64,000 nt of DNA from Haladaptatus pallidirubidus (lineage in GTDB: Archaea; Halobacteriota; Halobacteria; Halobacteriales; Haladaptataceae): assembly GCF_020700235.1 (NCBI RefSeq), contig NZ_CP085306.1, forward strand, positions 50,741 through 114,740, written 5' to 3'. A program made the position numbers and the translations under genes. This document shows, in pieces, positions 18,265 through 27,278 of the stretch. The notes beneath the pieces are model-generated. The model was not told the DNA's origin. It was given only the letters and a program-made list of their open reading frames with translations, and did no database searches. Position 1 is the stretch's first letter, and every line of letters starts with the position of its first letter.

Positions 18265-19323
18265 TTAATCGTGTGTTTGTTCATTAACTCCTTTGAGCAA
18301 ACCCTTCAAATAGCCTACCGTGAATGTTCTGCCACTTATGCTTCCAAACTCCCACTCAGTATCACCTTCCAGTGCAGGGACGTGATCTGGAGTCATCACA
18401 CCGGAAAATCCGATTTCTTTAAGTGTTTTTGCTACTTCGTACTCGTTGAAGTTGCTTGAATTATCGTCAATAAATGTCTCGTGGAACGATGGGACAGTAC
18501 CGACGACGTCACGGAAGTGGACATAAATAATATTGTCTCCACCAAAGTGGCGAAGTACTTCTACAACATCCTCTCCCATTTCAGACCAGCAGCCAAGACA
18601 GAACTTGAGACCATGGTTCTCACTGGGAACGAGATCAAGGGCGCGTTTAAAGTTCTCGAAATTCCGGAATAAAAGCGGAACACCACCGAGGCGTTCAACT
18701 GGTGGGTCACTAGGATGAACACCGAGGGTAACACCGGCCGATTCCGCCACCGGAATCACCTCTTGGAGGTACTCCTCGTATGCATCCCAAATTTCTGCCT
18801 CATCGTATTCACGGTCATACAGAAGAGTTTCACTATCAATATCGTCTATGGAGAATGCTGATGCTTCAGCCCCACCACGTACTTCCACCGTCCGAGATGT
18901 GCGAACAGCCCCGTCTGGCGGATGACCGCTGTATCCAAGCACCGGAACGCCTGCTTTACCCATGTTTCGGATAGTCGTCTTGATCGCTTCGGTTTTTTCC
19001 TCTCGATCACCGTCACCAAGGAGGATCTCGTAGAGTGGTATCGGCATCTTTTCAAATGCAAAAAGGCGAAGACCATGTGATTGGATTTTCTCTTGGATTT
19101 CACGAATTTCGTCCACAGTCCACGCCCGACCCATCGGCATCGATGATTCGAAACCGGGATGTCGATGAGGTGTGAGCAGCACGTCCTCAACACCAAGTTG
19201 TTTCATTAGGCGTAATACTTCATCAGTTAGCGGTTGATAGGAACCCATTGCGACCCGCATTTGAAGCTCATCAAATTCTTCTATTGTCTCAGCTGCGCTT
19301 GCAGTATTCTGCTCAGACATCAA
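18265..19323 (-). CDS. Mannonate-dehydratase-like (UxuA family) TIM-barrel enzyme
   Basis: 352 residues. Metal-site and active-site blocks of UxuA-type dehydratases are visible: VTLGVHPSDPP near residue 202, FCLGCWSEMG near 244, IYVHFRDV near 269, SFHETFIDD near 280 and MTPDHVPAL near 310. UxuA removes water from D-mannonate to give 2-keto-3-deoxygluconate in hexuronate breakdown. No kinase, aldolase or mannonate oxidoreductase is nearby, so another sugar acid, perhaps derived from nucleoside sugars, cannot be excluded. It heads the minus-strand run that ends with the IclR gene. Confidence 0.82.
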   Translation of the reverse strand: MMSEQNTASAAETIEEFDELQMRVAMGSYQPLTDEVLRLMKQLGVEDVLLTPHRHPGFESSMPMGRAWTVDEIREIQEKIQSHGLRLFAFEKMPIPLYEILLGDGDREEKTEAIKTTIRNMGKAGVPVLGYSGHPPDGAVRTSRTVEVRGGAEASAFSIDDIDSETLLYDREYDEAEIWDAYEEYLQEVIPVAESAGVTLGVHPSDPPVERLGGVPLLFRNFENFKRALDLVPSENHGLKFCLGCWSEMGEDVVEVLRHFGGDNIIYVHFRDVVGTVPSFHETFIDDNSSNFNEYEVAKTLKEIGFSGVMTPDHVPALEGDTEWEFGSISGRTFTVGYLKGLLKGVNEQTHD

Positions 19324-21178
19324 TTACACAGTTGTGAAGATGCTATTTAATTATTGCTACCCCCTTAACGAGCATACGCTGTTTTTTGGATTCACTGACG
19401 AACCAAATCGTCGAAGCACTTCTGTGACCATTTGAGCGATTGTTGAACAAGCTCTGGCGTCCCAAAAACTGTCCATTGAGAATAATAATTTATTTATGAT
19501 GATAATGATATGCAGTAAACTGGCCACCTCTTTGTAACCGATAAATACTCGATCAATAGCCAAAATTAGTTATACTAAACAGAGGCTAGAAAAACTAAGC
19601 GACAACAAACCCGGCCGAGAAGTATGACAGTAGTATATTTCAATAGATATTGTTGTAGTGCTTCATCGTGTCGTTCAGCAAATCCCGTCATAGTGGAAAT
19701 TAAGCACCTTTATAACTAGATTCATTATTACTAAACAACTTCCTGCTTCGTTTCCATAGGCACTCAGAATAACCAATTCCGCCTTTTTATCCTAATATTA
19801 GATTAATACAAAGTACCTTAGCCACTATCAATCAATGTAACGAAATGAACAGATAGAGTATTTAGCGATGCTAAACGTTTTAATCAATATTCCATTACAG
19901 TACTAACGTTGTAATTCAACCAGTGATAATGATAGTTCTGGCTTGAAGGTCCTAATATATCCAGTTGTAGAAACTAGTAGAGCTAGACAGCAGTCGAAAT
20001 TCTTGGGCGCTACGTCTGATGCGGATCTACATTTACAATACGTATAATTGTCATTTTACATATAAAGCGATTGTATTGGGGGGACTCCTCGACCTTCTGA
20101 GCCGAGCGGCAAACATGATTGTAGTGAACTTCAACTATCGATAGCCCCATCATTTGGGACTCGTTGGGTTGCAGTTCTGTTGACTGACAAAGCGACGTCA
20201 CCGCGAAAATTATCACACGCTCGATTTGATGACATTCAGCTCAGCTCATGTGCCGCATCACCGGTGGTGTCTCACGTTTGGTCTCCGGAGTCAAGTCTAT
20301 TATCCCTCCGACAAGTTTTATTACAACTCTGGATATGTAACGCACCCTCAACTCACAGCGTGTTCCTCCCGCAAATCAGCGAGCTTTGTATTTCGATCGT
20401 CAACGCTCCAGCGGAGGCTATGAAAGAATACAGCTCTCGGTGGGAGATCGAGAGCGAGGATGGGTGAGGAGCAATATCGCACTTGTGTGACAAAGTTATT
20501 TGTCTCCAAGGCTGGAAAGACGAGTATAGATTTTGTCGACATTAACGTCTGTAAGAGCCTCCAGACCGAACTGCACGTGGAGAAGGTAGAAATTGTGGTA
20601 GTCGGGAATAGCAGTGTATAGACTGAAAAGTGGGAACGACCCATTTTGCCCGTTACAACTCTATTTTTGTAATAACAATAGCTGGCACAAGATTATCTGG
20701 CGACATTGAATCTAAGGATTACAAAGCCCACTTATGATGGTTGATCCGTGAAATAGAGCCCAGTGCCTGTTTGCAGGTAAAAGTGGACTTCTGATATTAA
20801 TACCTTGATTGTCGTTCGAACATCGTGTCGGTAGCTTACTCACTAAAGGTGGTAATGACCCAGCAACCGATTAGGTGCACCGCTGGAATTATAGAATCGG
20901 TTCTACAAGGTTCATCCTGTTACCCAAATATCCCGGATCAGTCATACAACGTTATTACCATTTATCTGTCGATTTAGAAGATCCATTTCAACGATACTAA
21001 AATTCAACAATTGAATTTTTTGGTAGCATCTCTTTATGTTCAATGGTATGGCTGTTTTCGATAGATTTGGTTTATCTCTTCGCCTACAATCCAACTCAAA
21101 TCGGTATCACTCCCCCTCGCAAGTATTATAAATGCATGGTATTTCCGACGATGCTGAAGGGAGCTTCAAGAGAGAGGA
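19324..21178. other. 1.85-kb AT-rich gap with transposon debris
   Basis: No intact gene is present. Many stops occur in all frames and the DNA is AT-rich up to about 20,000 and again from 20,900. On the plus strand at about 20412-20465 a short frame reads MKEYSSRWEIESEDG, which matches the YxxRWEIES element of ISH3-type transposases and is followed by a stop, so it is probably a remnant of such an element. The rest is unassigned. Confidence 0.45.
20999..21019. promoter_or_regulatory. Palindrome about 235 bases upstream of the second IclR gene
   Basis: AAAATTCAA, three bases, TTGAATTTT: a 9-bp perfect dyad in AT-rich DNA. It may be an operator or a terminator-like hairpin followed by further T residues. 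Its distance from the next gene makes a promoter role uncertain. Confidence 0.35.
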
Positions 21179-21253
21179 GTGTGTTATCAAATGGCAATTA
21201 TTAAGTTGAGGGGCACTCATAACAGAGATAACAACAACAGAGGGAAAGCAACA

Positions 21254-22009
21254 ATGAATTACGAAGTCAAAGCCGGAACGAAGCTTTTCAGCATCGTTGG
21301 AATGGTTCAGAAATTGGATGATCCAACACTGACCGAAATCGCAACCGAACTCGAATTACCAACGAGCACGACTCATAATTATCTGCAGACTTTGAAAGAG
21401 AACGGATATGTCGTAGACAACGATGGCCATTACAAATTGAGTCTCAAGTTTCTCGACCATGGCGTTCATGCGAAGCGGAAGTTAGAGATCTTCCGATACC
21501 TCCCACCCGTACTCCAGCAGCTCGCAAAAGATACGAACGAAGCAGCGTGGTTTATGGTCGAAGAGCGGGGACACGTTGTAGGTATAGAAAAAGCATTGGG
21601 TGATCGAGCAGTCCAGACAACCGGTCGTATAGGGCGTCACACACGTTTACATTATCACGCACCTGGGAAGGCTATCCTTTCCGCACTCCCGACGGAACGA
21701 GTCGAGGAGATCATCGAACACCATGGACTAACACAACCTACAGAGAACACGATTACCGAGTTCGACGAACTCCTCACTGAACTCGAAGAAATCGAAGAAC
21801 GCGGGGTCGCGTTTGATATCGGGGAGGCTGTACCAGGAATACGGAGTATCGCTGCTCCCGTTATTTGTACTGGTGAGGTTCACGGCGCCGTTGCACTCGT
21901 CGGGCCGAAAAACCGGTTAAAGGGAGAGCGCTTCTCCGAGGAACTCCCGGACCTCGTCTCTGGCGCTGCCAATGAACTCGAACTCCGGTTGCAATACGAC
22001 ACAATTTGA
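21254..22009 (+). CDS. IclR-family regulator beside the aromatic catabolic genes
   Basis: 251 residues from the ATG at 21254 (MNYEVKAGTKLFSIVGMVQK); the open frame back to 21179 is not protein-like. The winged helix TLTEIATELELPTSTTHNYL is followed by the effector domain (LHYHAPGKAILSALP, VPGIRSIAAPVI, VHGAVALVGP). It immediately precedes the luciferase-like gene and the 2-aminobenzoyl-CoA monooxygenase/reductase and points the same way. It is the natural candidate to regulate aromatic-acid catabolism here, a role common among IclR proteins. Confidence 0.9.
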   Translation: MNYEVKAGTKLFSIVGMVQKLDDPTLTEIATELELPTSTTHNYLQTLKENGYVVDNDGHYKLSLKFLDHGVHAKRKLEIFRYLPPVLQQLAKDTNEAAWFMVEERGHVVGIEKALGDRAVQTTGRIGRHTRLHYHAPGKAILSALPTERVEEIIEHHGLTQPTENTITEFDELLTELEEIEERGVAFDIGEAVPGIRSIAAPVICTGEVHGAVALVGPKNRLKGERFSEELPDLVSGAANELELRLQYDTI

Positions 22010-22429
22010 ACTCGGGCTTCCTTTCTTATCCACTCGCTCACGATTGATACCATTCGTCCCTTACGTGTGTACCAATCATCGTAGAAATTCCATCAGATTT
22101 TCTAGCTCTACCAGTGAATCGGCTGAATTCTTCGTAGTCAGCCCCAAGTCGGTTCATATCTTGAATGCAGAAATCTCAGTAAGGTCTCAACCGAATATCA
22201 GCCTGTGGATATCATGAGTACCCTCGGAGGCACTGACTACGCGTACTCCGAAAGCACCGAGATTAATCCTGGTGAAGGACTAACATTCATGACAGCGACC
22301 AATAAAACAGTGATACAAAGGCTCATGACTTCAGCCGTGAGAGGAAGTCCGGCTCGGACGATGGGGAATGCGTACATAGTTGTCTGATGTTCTTCGGGGA
22401 AAACACTAAATGGACCATAGCAGAATGCT
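22010..22429. other. Intergenic region with IS200/IS605-like end sequence
   Basis: No convincing gene. At about 22320-22352 the sequence ATGACTTCAGCCGTGAGAGG resembles end sequences I associate with haloarchaeal IS200/IS605-group elements; no transposase remains. The rest should hold the promoter for the LLM/monooxygenase pair. Confidence 0.35.
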
Positions 22430-23308
22430 ATGTTGATAATGCAGGTAGGTATTGGACTCCCCAACACATTGACAGATTCGGACGCCGATTTGACGTTAGA
22501 GTGGGCCCGACGAGCGGAGGCGGGGCCATTCACGAGCTTAGGTGTCTTTGATCGGGTAACATACGACAGTCTCGACCCGATGGGCGTGCTCGCAGTATGC
22601 GCTGGTGCGACCGAGGACATTCGACTAGCGACATCAATTGTCGCTGGACCACTTCGGAGTACGGCGATGCTCGCAAAGAAGGCAGCGACACTCGATGTCC
22701 TCTCGGATGGGCGCCTAACCCTTGGCCTTGCACTCGGTGCGCGAAAGGATGATTATGAGGCCGTTGGTGCCGACTATCGAGGTCGCGGTGGTCGATTCAC
22801 AAAACAACTCGACCAACTCCGAGAGTACTGGGAAGGAGACGAAATCGGCCCATCACCAGTTCAGGAGGGTGGTCCAGAACTGCTCATCGGCGGATCGAGT
22901 GACCCAACGTTCAAGCGCGTCGGACGTTACGGCGACGGATACATCCACGGCGGCGGGCCGCCGCGGGCGTTTGCCAAGGACGCTGAGAAGGCACGGAGCG
23001 CTTGGAACGAGACGGGGCGTCCCGAAAATCCGACTCTTTGGGGGCACGGCTACTTCGCTCTCGGCGACGACGAGACAATCGAGCGAGGACGGGAGTACCT
23101 TCTCGACTACTACGAGTTCACAGGGCCGTTCGCTGAACGCATCGCCGAAGGGCTGTTAACCACCCCACAAGAGGTCGTTCAGTTTGTCCGTGGGTACGAG
23201 GAAGAAGGCTGTGACGAACTTATCTTGTTCCCGACGGTTGCGGAAAGTGAGCAATACGAGCGACTCGAAGAGATAATCGAGAATGAATGGTCGAATGCAT
23301 GGCTCTAA
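22430..23308 (+). CDS. LLM-class (luciferase-like) flavin-dependent oxidoreductase
   Basis: About 292 residues; ATG at 22430 or, more likely, 22439 (MQVGIGLPNTL). It is an F420- or FMN-dependent TIM-barrel protein: SLGVFDRVTYDSLDPMGVLA, IRLATSIVAGPLRSTAMLAK, TLGLALGARKDDYEAVG, LLIGGSSDPTFKRVGRYGDG. It is 18 bases before the 2-aminobenzoyl-CoA monooxygenase/reductase gene and surely co-transcribed. It might take part in ring oxygenation or hydride supply. A decayed paralogue of its 3' end lies at 34.7-35.0 kb, so the gene was once duplicated in this region. Confidence 0.88.
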   Translation: MLIMQVGIGLPNTLTDSDADLTLEWARRAEAGPFTSLGVFDRVTYDSLDPMGVLAVCAGATEDIRLATSIVAGPLRSTAMLAKKAATLDVLSDGRLTLGLALGARKDDYEAVGADYRGRGGRFTKQLDQLREYWEGDEIGPSPVQEGGPELLIGGSSDPTFKRVGRYGDGYIHGGGPPRAFAKDAEKARSAWNETGRPENPTLWGHGYFALGDDETIERGREYLLDYYEFTGPFAERIAEGLLTTPQEVVQFVRGYEEEGCDELILFPTVAESEQYERLEEIIENEWSNAWL

Positions 23309-23326
23309 GTGAAATGAGGTAATAAT

Positions 23327-25495
23327 ATGGATATCAATGTCATCGGTGGTGGCCCGGGAGGACTGTATTCGAGTATTCTGTTAAAAAAGGCCAATCCTGA
23401 CTGGGATATCACCGTCTACGAACGCGATCCCGCTGACAATACGTACGGCTGGGGTATCGTCTTCTCCGGAAGTACGCTCAGCGCATTACGCGAGGCCGAT
23501 TACAAGACTCACCAAGAGATAACCGATCGGTTCGCGCGTTGGGATCCTATCGACATCCACTATCAAAGGGAACACATCCGATGTGGTGGCCATAGATTTG
23601 CGGGGCTGATGCGATCGGATCTGAAGGATATACTCCGTGAGCGCGCCAATGAACTTGGTGTCGAGATGCACTGGAATCACAACGTTGAAGCCCCTGAACA
23701 GTATGCTGATGAAACAGATCTCCTCATCGGCGCGGACGGCCTCAAGAGTGTCACCCGCGATGCGTGGGAAGACCAATTCAAACCGAGAGTCAGAATGGGT
23801 AATGCCAAGTTCGCCTGGTTCGGTACGGAAAAACCGTTCGACGTCTTCACGTTCATCTTCCGAGAAAATGAACATGGGTTCTGGCGCGTTCACGCCTATC
23901 CTGGCCGAAAGAGCACGTTTATCGTCGAGTGTACGGAAGCAACATGGGCGAATGCGGGTCTCGACGAGAAAGATGAAGCGGAAGCCCACGCCTATTTTGA
24001 GGAGTTGTTTGCTGACCACTTAGAAAGTTACAGCCTCGAGTCAAAGTTGTATACTTGGCGAAACTTCCCTATTGTGAAGAATCGGACATGGTCTCATGAG
24101 AACGTCGTCCTCATTGGCGATGCTGCCCACACAGCACACTTTTCAATCGGCGCAGGAACAAAGATGGCGATGGAGGACGCAATCGCCCTCTATGAAGGAT
24201 TCGAGGAGCATGATGGCGACGTACAAGGCGCGATGAACTGGTACGAGAAGGAGCGCCGCCCTAGGATCGATGCGATTCAGAAGGCATCGAAACAGAGTCG
24301 CCTCTATTTCGAGAACACCGAGCGCTATACTGACCTCGACCCAGAACAATTCGCGTTCAATCTTCTGACTCGAAGTGGAAAAATCTCTTACGACGAACTG
24401 AAAATCCGCGATAGCCAGTACACCGATGACTACGATCGGTGGTACGCAGAACACGCAGATGGAAGCGATGAGCGTCAGGCAGTGGCAGCGCCACCGATGT
24501 TCCAACCACTCACATTCAGAGACGTGTCGCTTCCCAATCGCGCTGTGTTTGCGCCGAGTCCAAGCTCTGTCGGATCAACCGGCCAGCCCACAAATGAGCA
24601 GCTCGAACGCCTGGCTGACCTCGGCACAAACGGTGCAGGACTGGTCATCACCGAGCCCGTCGCTGTCTCAGAGAACGGTCGAATCAGTCCTGGGACGCCT
24701 GGACTCTATGCCGACGACCACTGCGACGCCTGGACCGACCCCGTCAACCGTATTCATCAATCTGCATCGACGGTAGTTGGAATCGAACTGTTCCATGCTG
24801 GCCAGCGGGGAGCAAAACAACCACGGTCGCACGGTCTCGATCGACCGTTGCCTGAGTCGGAGGCATGGGAGCTCCTATCAGCATCTGCAACGCCGTACAC
24901 TCCACGGAGCCAGACGCCAAAGCCGATGAGCGAAGACGATCTCGACCGTGTTCGGGAAAAGTTCGTCGCAGCAGCCAATCGCGCTGACGCAGCTGGGTTC
25001 GACCTGTTGCAGCTGAATATGGCTCACGGATACTTGTTGTCGAGTTTCCTTTCGCCGCTCACTAATGAGCGAGACGACGAATACGGTGGCAGCCCTGAAA
25101 ACCGCCTTCGATACCCACTTGAGGTGTTCGATGCTGTGCGAGCAGTGTGGCCCGACGAGAAACCGATAGCGGTGAAAATGCCAGCGACGGACTATCGTCC
25201 GAAGGGGTTCAACCTTGGAGATGCGTTCGAAGTTGGCAGTAAGCTCGAAGAGCATGGTTGCGATCTGTTGACGATTGTTGCCGGTCAAACCACGTCGAAT
25301 GACCGGCCCAGGTTCGACACAAATGTCCTTGCACGCTACAGCGAGCAAATTAAAAACAAACTCAACGTCCCGACGATGTCGACCAACTACATCACCTCCA
25401 CTGACGGCGTCAATACGCAGGTCGGCAGCGCTACCAGCGACCTCTGTCAGTGGTATCCAGACGACGTTGACGTAAATTCACTCGAATCGAATTGA
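23327..25495 (+). CDS. 2-aminobenzoyl-CoA (anthraniloyl-CoA) monooxygenase/reductase
   Basis: A 722-residue fusion. Residues 1-370 are a salicylate-hydroxylase-like FAD monooxygenase: GGGPGG at 7-12, LLIGADGLKS, and the GD motif VLIGDAAHTAHFSIGAGTKM. Residues about 385-722 are an old-yellow-enzyme reductase: FHAGQRG, MAHGYLLSSFLSP, YGGSPENRLRYP. This two-domain layout is diagnostic of 2-aminobenzoyl-CoA monooxygenase/reductase, which hydroxylates and then reduces the ring to 2-amino-5-oxocyclohex-1-ene-carboxyl-CoA, the key step of the Azoarcus-type aerobic anthranilate pathway. The stop codon TGA falls within a TGACATCC IS605-like end and the last residues look atypical, so the C-terminus may have been replaced by an insertion. 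Confidence 0.88.
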   Translation: MDINVIGGGPGGLYSSILLKKANPDWDITVYERDPADNTYGWGIVFSGSTLSALREADYKTHQEITDRFARWDPIDIHYQREHIRCGGHRFAGLMRSDLKDILRERANELGVEMHWNHNVEAPEQYADETDLLIGADGLKSVTRDAWEDQFKPRVRMGNAKFAWFGTEKPFDVFTFIFRENEHGFWRVHAYPGRKSTFIVECTEATWANAGLDEKDEAEAHAYFEELFADHLESYSLESKLYTWRNFPIVKNRTWSHENVVLIGDAAHTAHFSIGAGTKMAMEDAIALYEGFEEHDGDVQGAMNWYEKERRPRIDAIQKASKQSRLYFENTERYTDLDPEQFAFNLLTRSGKISYDELKIRDSQYTDDYDRWYAEHADGSDERQAVAAPPMFQPLTFRDVSLPNRAVFAPSPSSVGSTGQPTNEQLERLADLGTNGAGLVITEPVAVSENGRISPGTPGLYADDHCDAWTDPVNRIHQSASTVVGIELFHAGQRGAKQPRSHGLDRPLPESEAWELLSASATPYTPRSQTPKPMSEDDLDRVREKFVAAANRADAAGFDLLQLNMAHGYLLSSFLSPLTNERDDEYGGSPENRLRYPLEVFDAVRAVWPDEKPIAVKMPATDYRPKGFNLGDAFEVGSKLEEHGCDLLTIVAGQTTSNDRPRFDTNVLARYSEQIKNKLNVPTMSTNYITSTDGVNTQVGSATSDLCQWYPDDVDVNSLESN

Positions 25496-25516
25496 CATCC
25501 TCCAGCCCTAACGGGC
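25493..25516. mobile_element. IS200/IS605-like end with hairpin at the 3' end of the monooxygenase gene
   Basis: TGACATCC is followed by the hairpin GCCC TAAC GGGC (25505-25516). This TGACATCCTCC-hairpin arrangement resembles right ends of haloarchaeal IS200/IS605/IS1341 elements. No TnpA or TnpB gene is nearby, so it is an orphan end. It supplies the stop codon of the preceding gene. Confidence 0.5.
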
Positions 25517-25741
25517 GTGATTTTAGACAGACACAGGAAGTCTCCACCTACTGCGCTCGAGCCTTTCCGGCCATTACTTCTTGAAGTAGGGTAGTCCACC
25601 CTCAAATTCCCATGATCGACGACAGACTACCGGCCAATCAGAACGCACTCTACATTGAGTGAGACAATGACCAAAACAAGACGGCTACTTGGAACCTCGT
25701 CTCGATGAGCCTACGGATTCTGCCTCTGTTCGCGGTGGCTG

Positions 25742-26126
25742 TCACCCCCTCGTGAACTCGATGGCGACACCCTGCCCATAACCAACACATTCGGTCGCAA
25801 GGCCACGGTCGACGCCACGGCGTTGCATCTCGTGGACGAGCGTCACGGGGAGGCGGGCACCAGACGCTCCGAGTGGGTGGCCGATGGCGATGGCGCCACC
25901 GTTTACGTTGAACGCGTCATCGTCAACACCTAACTCGCGCTGGCAATATAGTGTCTTAGTTTGACACAGCCCCACTGGAGGTCGTCAACGTGGTCACCGG
26001 TCAAGCCGGTTTTGGCGAGCATCTCATCGATAAGCGGAATCGAGAGCTCTTCACTGCGAACGTCGGCGTAGACGCCATCTTGCTTTCCTGGGGTGTTCGG
26101 TACGCCCGTACGATGACCGGTTCCAT
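25742..26126 (-). pseudogene. Acetyl-CoA acetyltransferase (thiolase) relic
   Basis: On the minus strand an ATG at 26126 gives MEPVIVRAYRTPQ. A missing base then shifts to GKQDGVYADVRSEELSIPLI and HVDDLQWGCVK, the N-terminus of a thiolase. The sequence then jumps directly to the C-terminus (ELGVDDDAFNVNGGAIAIGH, GASGARL, then ATECVGYGQGVAIEF). About 270 central residues, including the nucleophilic Cys, are deleted. The relic suggests that the beta-oxidation set here once included its own thiolase. Confidence 0.85.
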
Positions 26127-26284
26127 TTCTCGATTTGTGACGTTATCTCCTGAGACTGAAGGCGAGTACGTTCGATCAATACAGACCGATCGAATGGCCG
26201 CTGGTCAGGCGTCGATATGAGCAAGTTGATAAATAAAGTGGCCCAAGACACTCGACTTCTTCTCCCTACAAAGAACTACTCGGC

Positions 26285-27274
26285 CTAGACGCCACCCTTA
26301 ACGTCGAGTGCGCGTTTGATGCCTTCCTCGATACGTGGCGGGTTAGGAAGGTAGTAATCCTCCATCGCCAGCATCGGAATCGGCGTGTCGAACCCAGTGA
26401 TACGCTGGATGGGACTTTCCAGATGCATTAGGGCGTCTTCATTGATGCTTGCGATGAGTTCGCCCGCGAACCCTCCGGATTTCGGCCCTTCGTGGACGAC
26501 CGTTGCCTTTCCTGTCTTCTTAATCGAATCGATGATAGTATCGCGGTCGAGCGGTGACAGCGTGCGAATGTCTATGACTTCGATAGAAACGTTACGCTCC
26601 TCTTCGACGTTCATGGCTGCTTCAATGGTATCGTTCATCGTTGAGCCCCAAGAGATGACAGAGATGTCCTCTCCTTCCTTGCGCACTTTCGCCTTGCCCA
26701 GCGGAACAGTATACTTTTCCTCGGGTACTTGTTCACGGAACGTGCGGTACAACCGCTTGGGTTCGAGGAAGAGGACGGGATCGGGATTCTCGATGGCACT
26801 CTGGAGCAGCCCTTTCGTATCGTACGGCGTACTCGGGATAACCACCTGGAGGCCTGGCACGTGCGAGTAGGCGGCCTCGAGACTCTCGGAGTGATGTTCG
26901 AGCGCCCGGACGCCGCCACCATACGGTGTTCGGATGACCATGGGTGCGCTGTGTTGCCCTCGCGTACGCCATCGGATGCGACTGGCGTTCGAAACCAGTT
27001 GATTGAACGTCGGCGGGATAAATCCAGAGAACTGTATCTCAACAACTGGCCGGTAGCCTTGCATTGCGAGCCCGACAGCGGTTCCGGCGATGGCAATCTC
27101 CGTAATCGGCGTATCAAGGACACGTTCGTTTCCGAATTCCTCTTTGAGGCCTTGCGTCGAGCGGAATACACCCCCGCTCTCAGCGACGTCCTCCCCGTAT
27201 ACGATGACTCGATCATCGTTGGCCATGGCTGTGTGGAGCGAGTCATTGATGGCTTCAACAAGTGTAAGGTTCAT
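26285..27274 (-). CDS. 2-oxoacid dehydrogenase E1, beta subunit
   Basis: 329 residues from the ATG at 27274 (MNLTLVEAINDSLHTAM), four bases after the alpha-subunit stop; an upstream open stretch to 27328 overlaps that gene and is not used. Motifs: IVYGEDVAESGGVFRSTQGL, the RVLDTPITEIAIAG block, YGGGVRALEHHSE, and C-terminal transketolase-like VIDIRTLSPLD. It pairs with alpha as the thiamine-diphosphate E1 of a pyruvate, branched-chain or other 2-oxoacid dehydrogenase complex. No E2 or E3 gene is nearby, so it must borrow them. The physiological substrate is unknown. Confidence 0.9.
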   Translation of the reverse strand: MNLTLVEAINDSLHTAMANDDRVIVYGEDVAESGGVFRSTQGLKEEFGNERVLDTPITEIAIAGTAVGLAMQGYRPVVEIQFSGFIPPTFNQLVSNASRIRWRTRGQHSAPMVIRTPYGGGVRALEHHSESLEAAYSHVPGLQVVIPSTPYDTKGLLQSAIENPDPVLFLEPKRLYRTFREQVPEEKYTVPLGKAKVRKEGEDISVISWGSTMNDTIEAAMNVEEERNVSIEVIDIRTLSPLDRDTIIDSIKKTGKATVVHEGPKSGGFAGELIASINEDALMHLESPIQRITGFDTPIPMLAMEDYYLPNPPRIEEGIKRALDVKGGV

Positions 27275-27278
27275 TTCA

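Noticed and set aside
20180..20644. Two opposing open frames in the AT-rich gap
   Set aside because: Neither has protein-like composition overall; only the short RWEIES stretch is meaningful, and that is treated as a transposase scrap.
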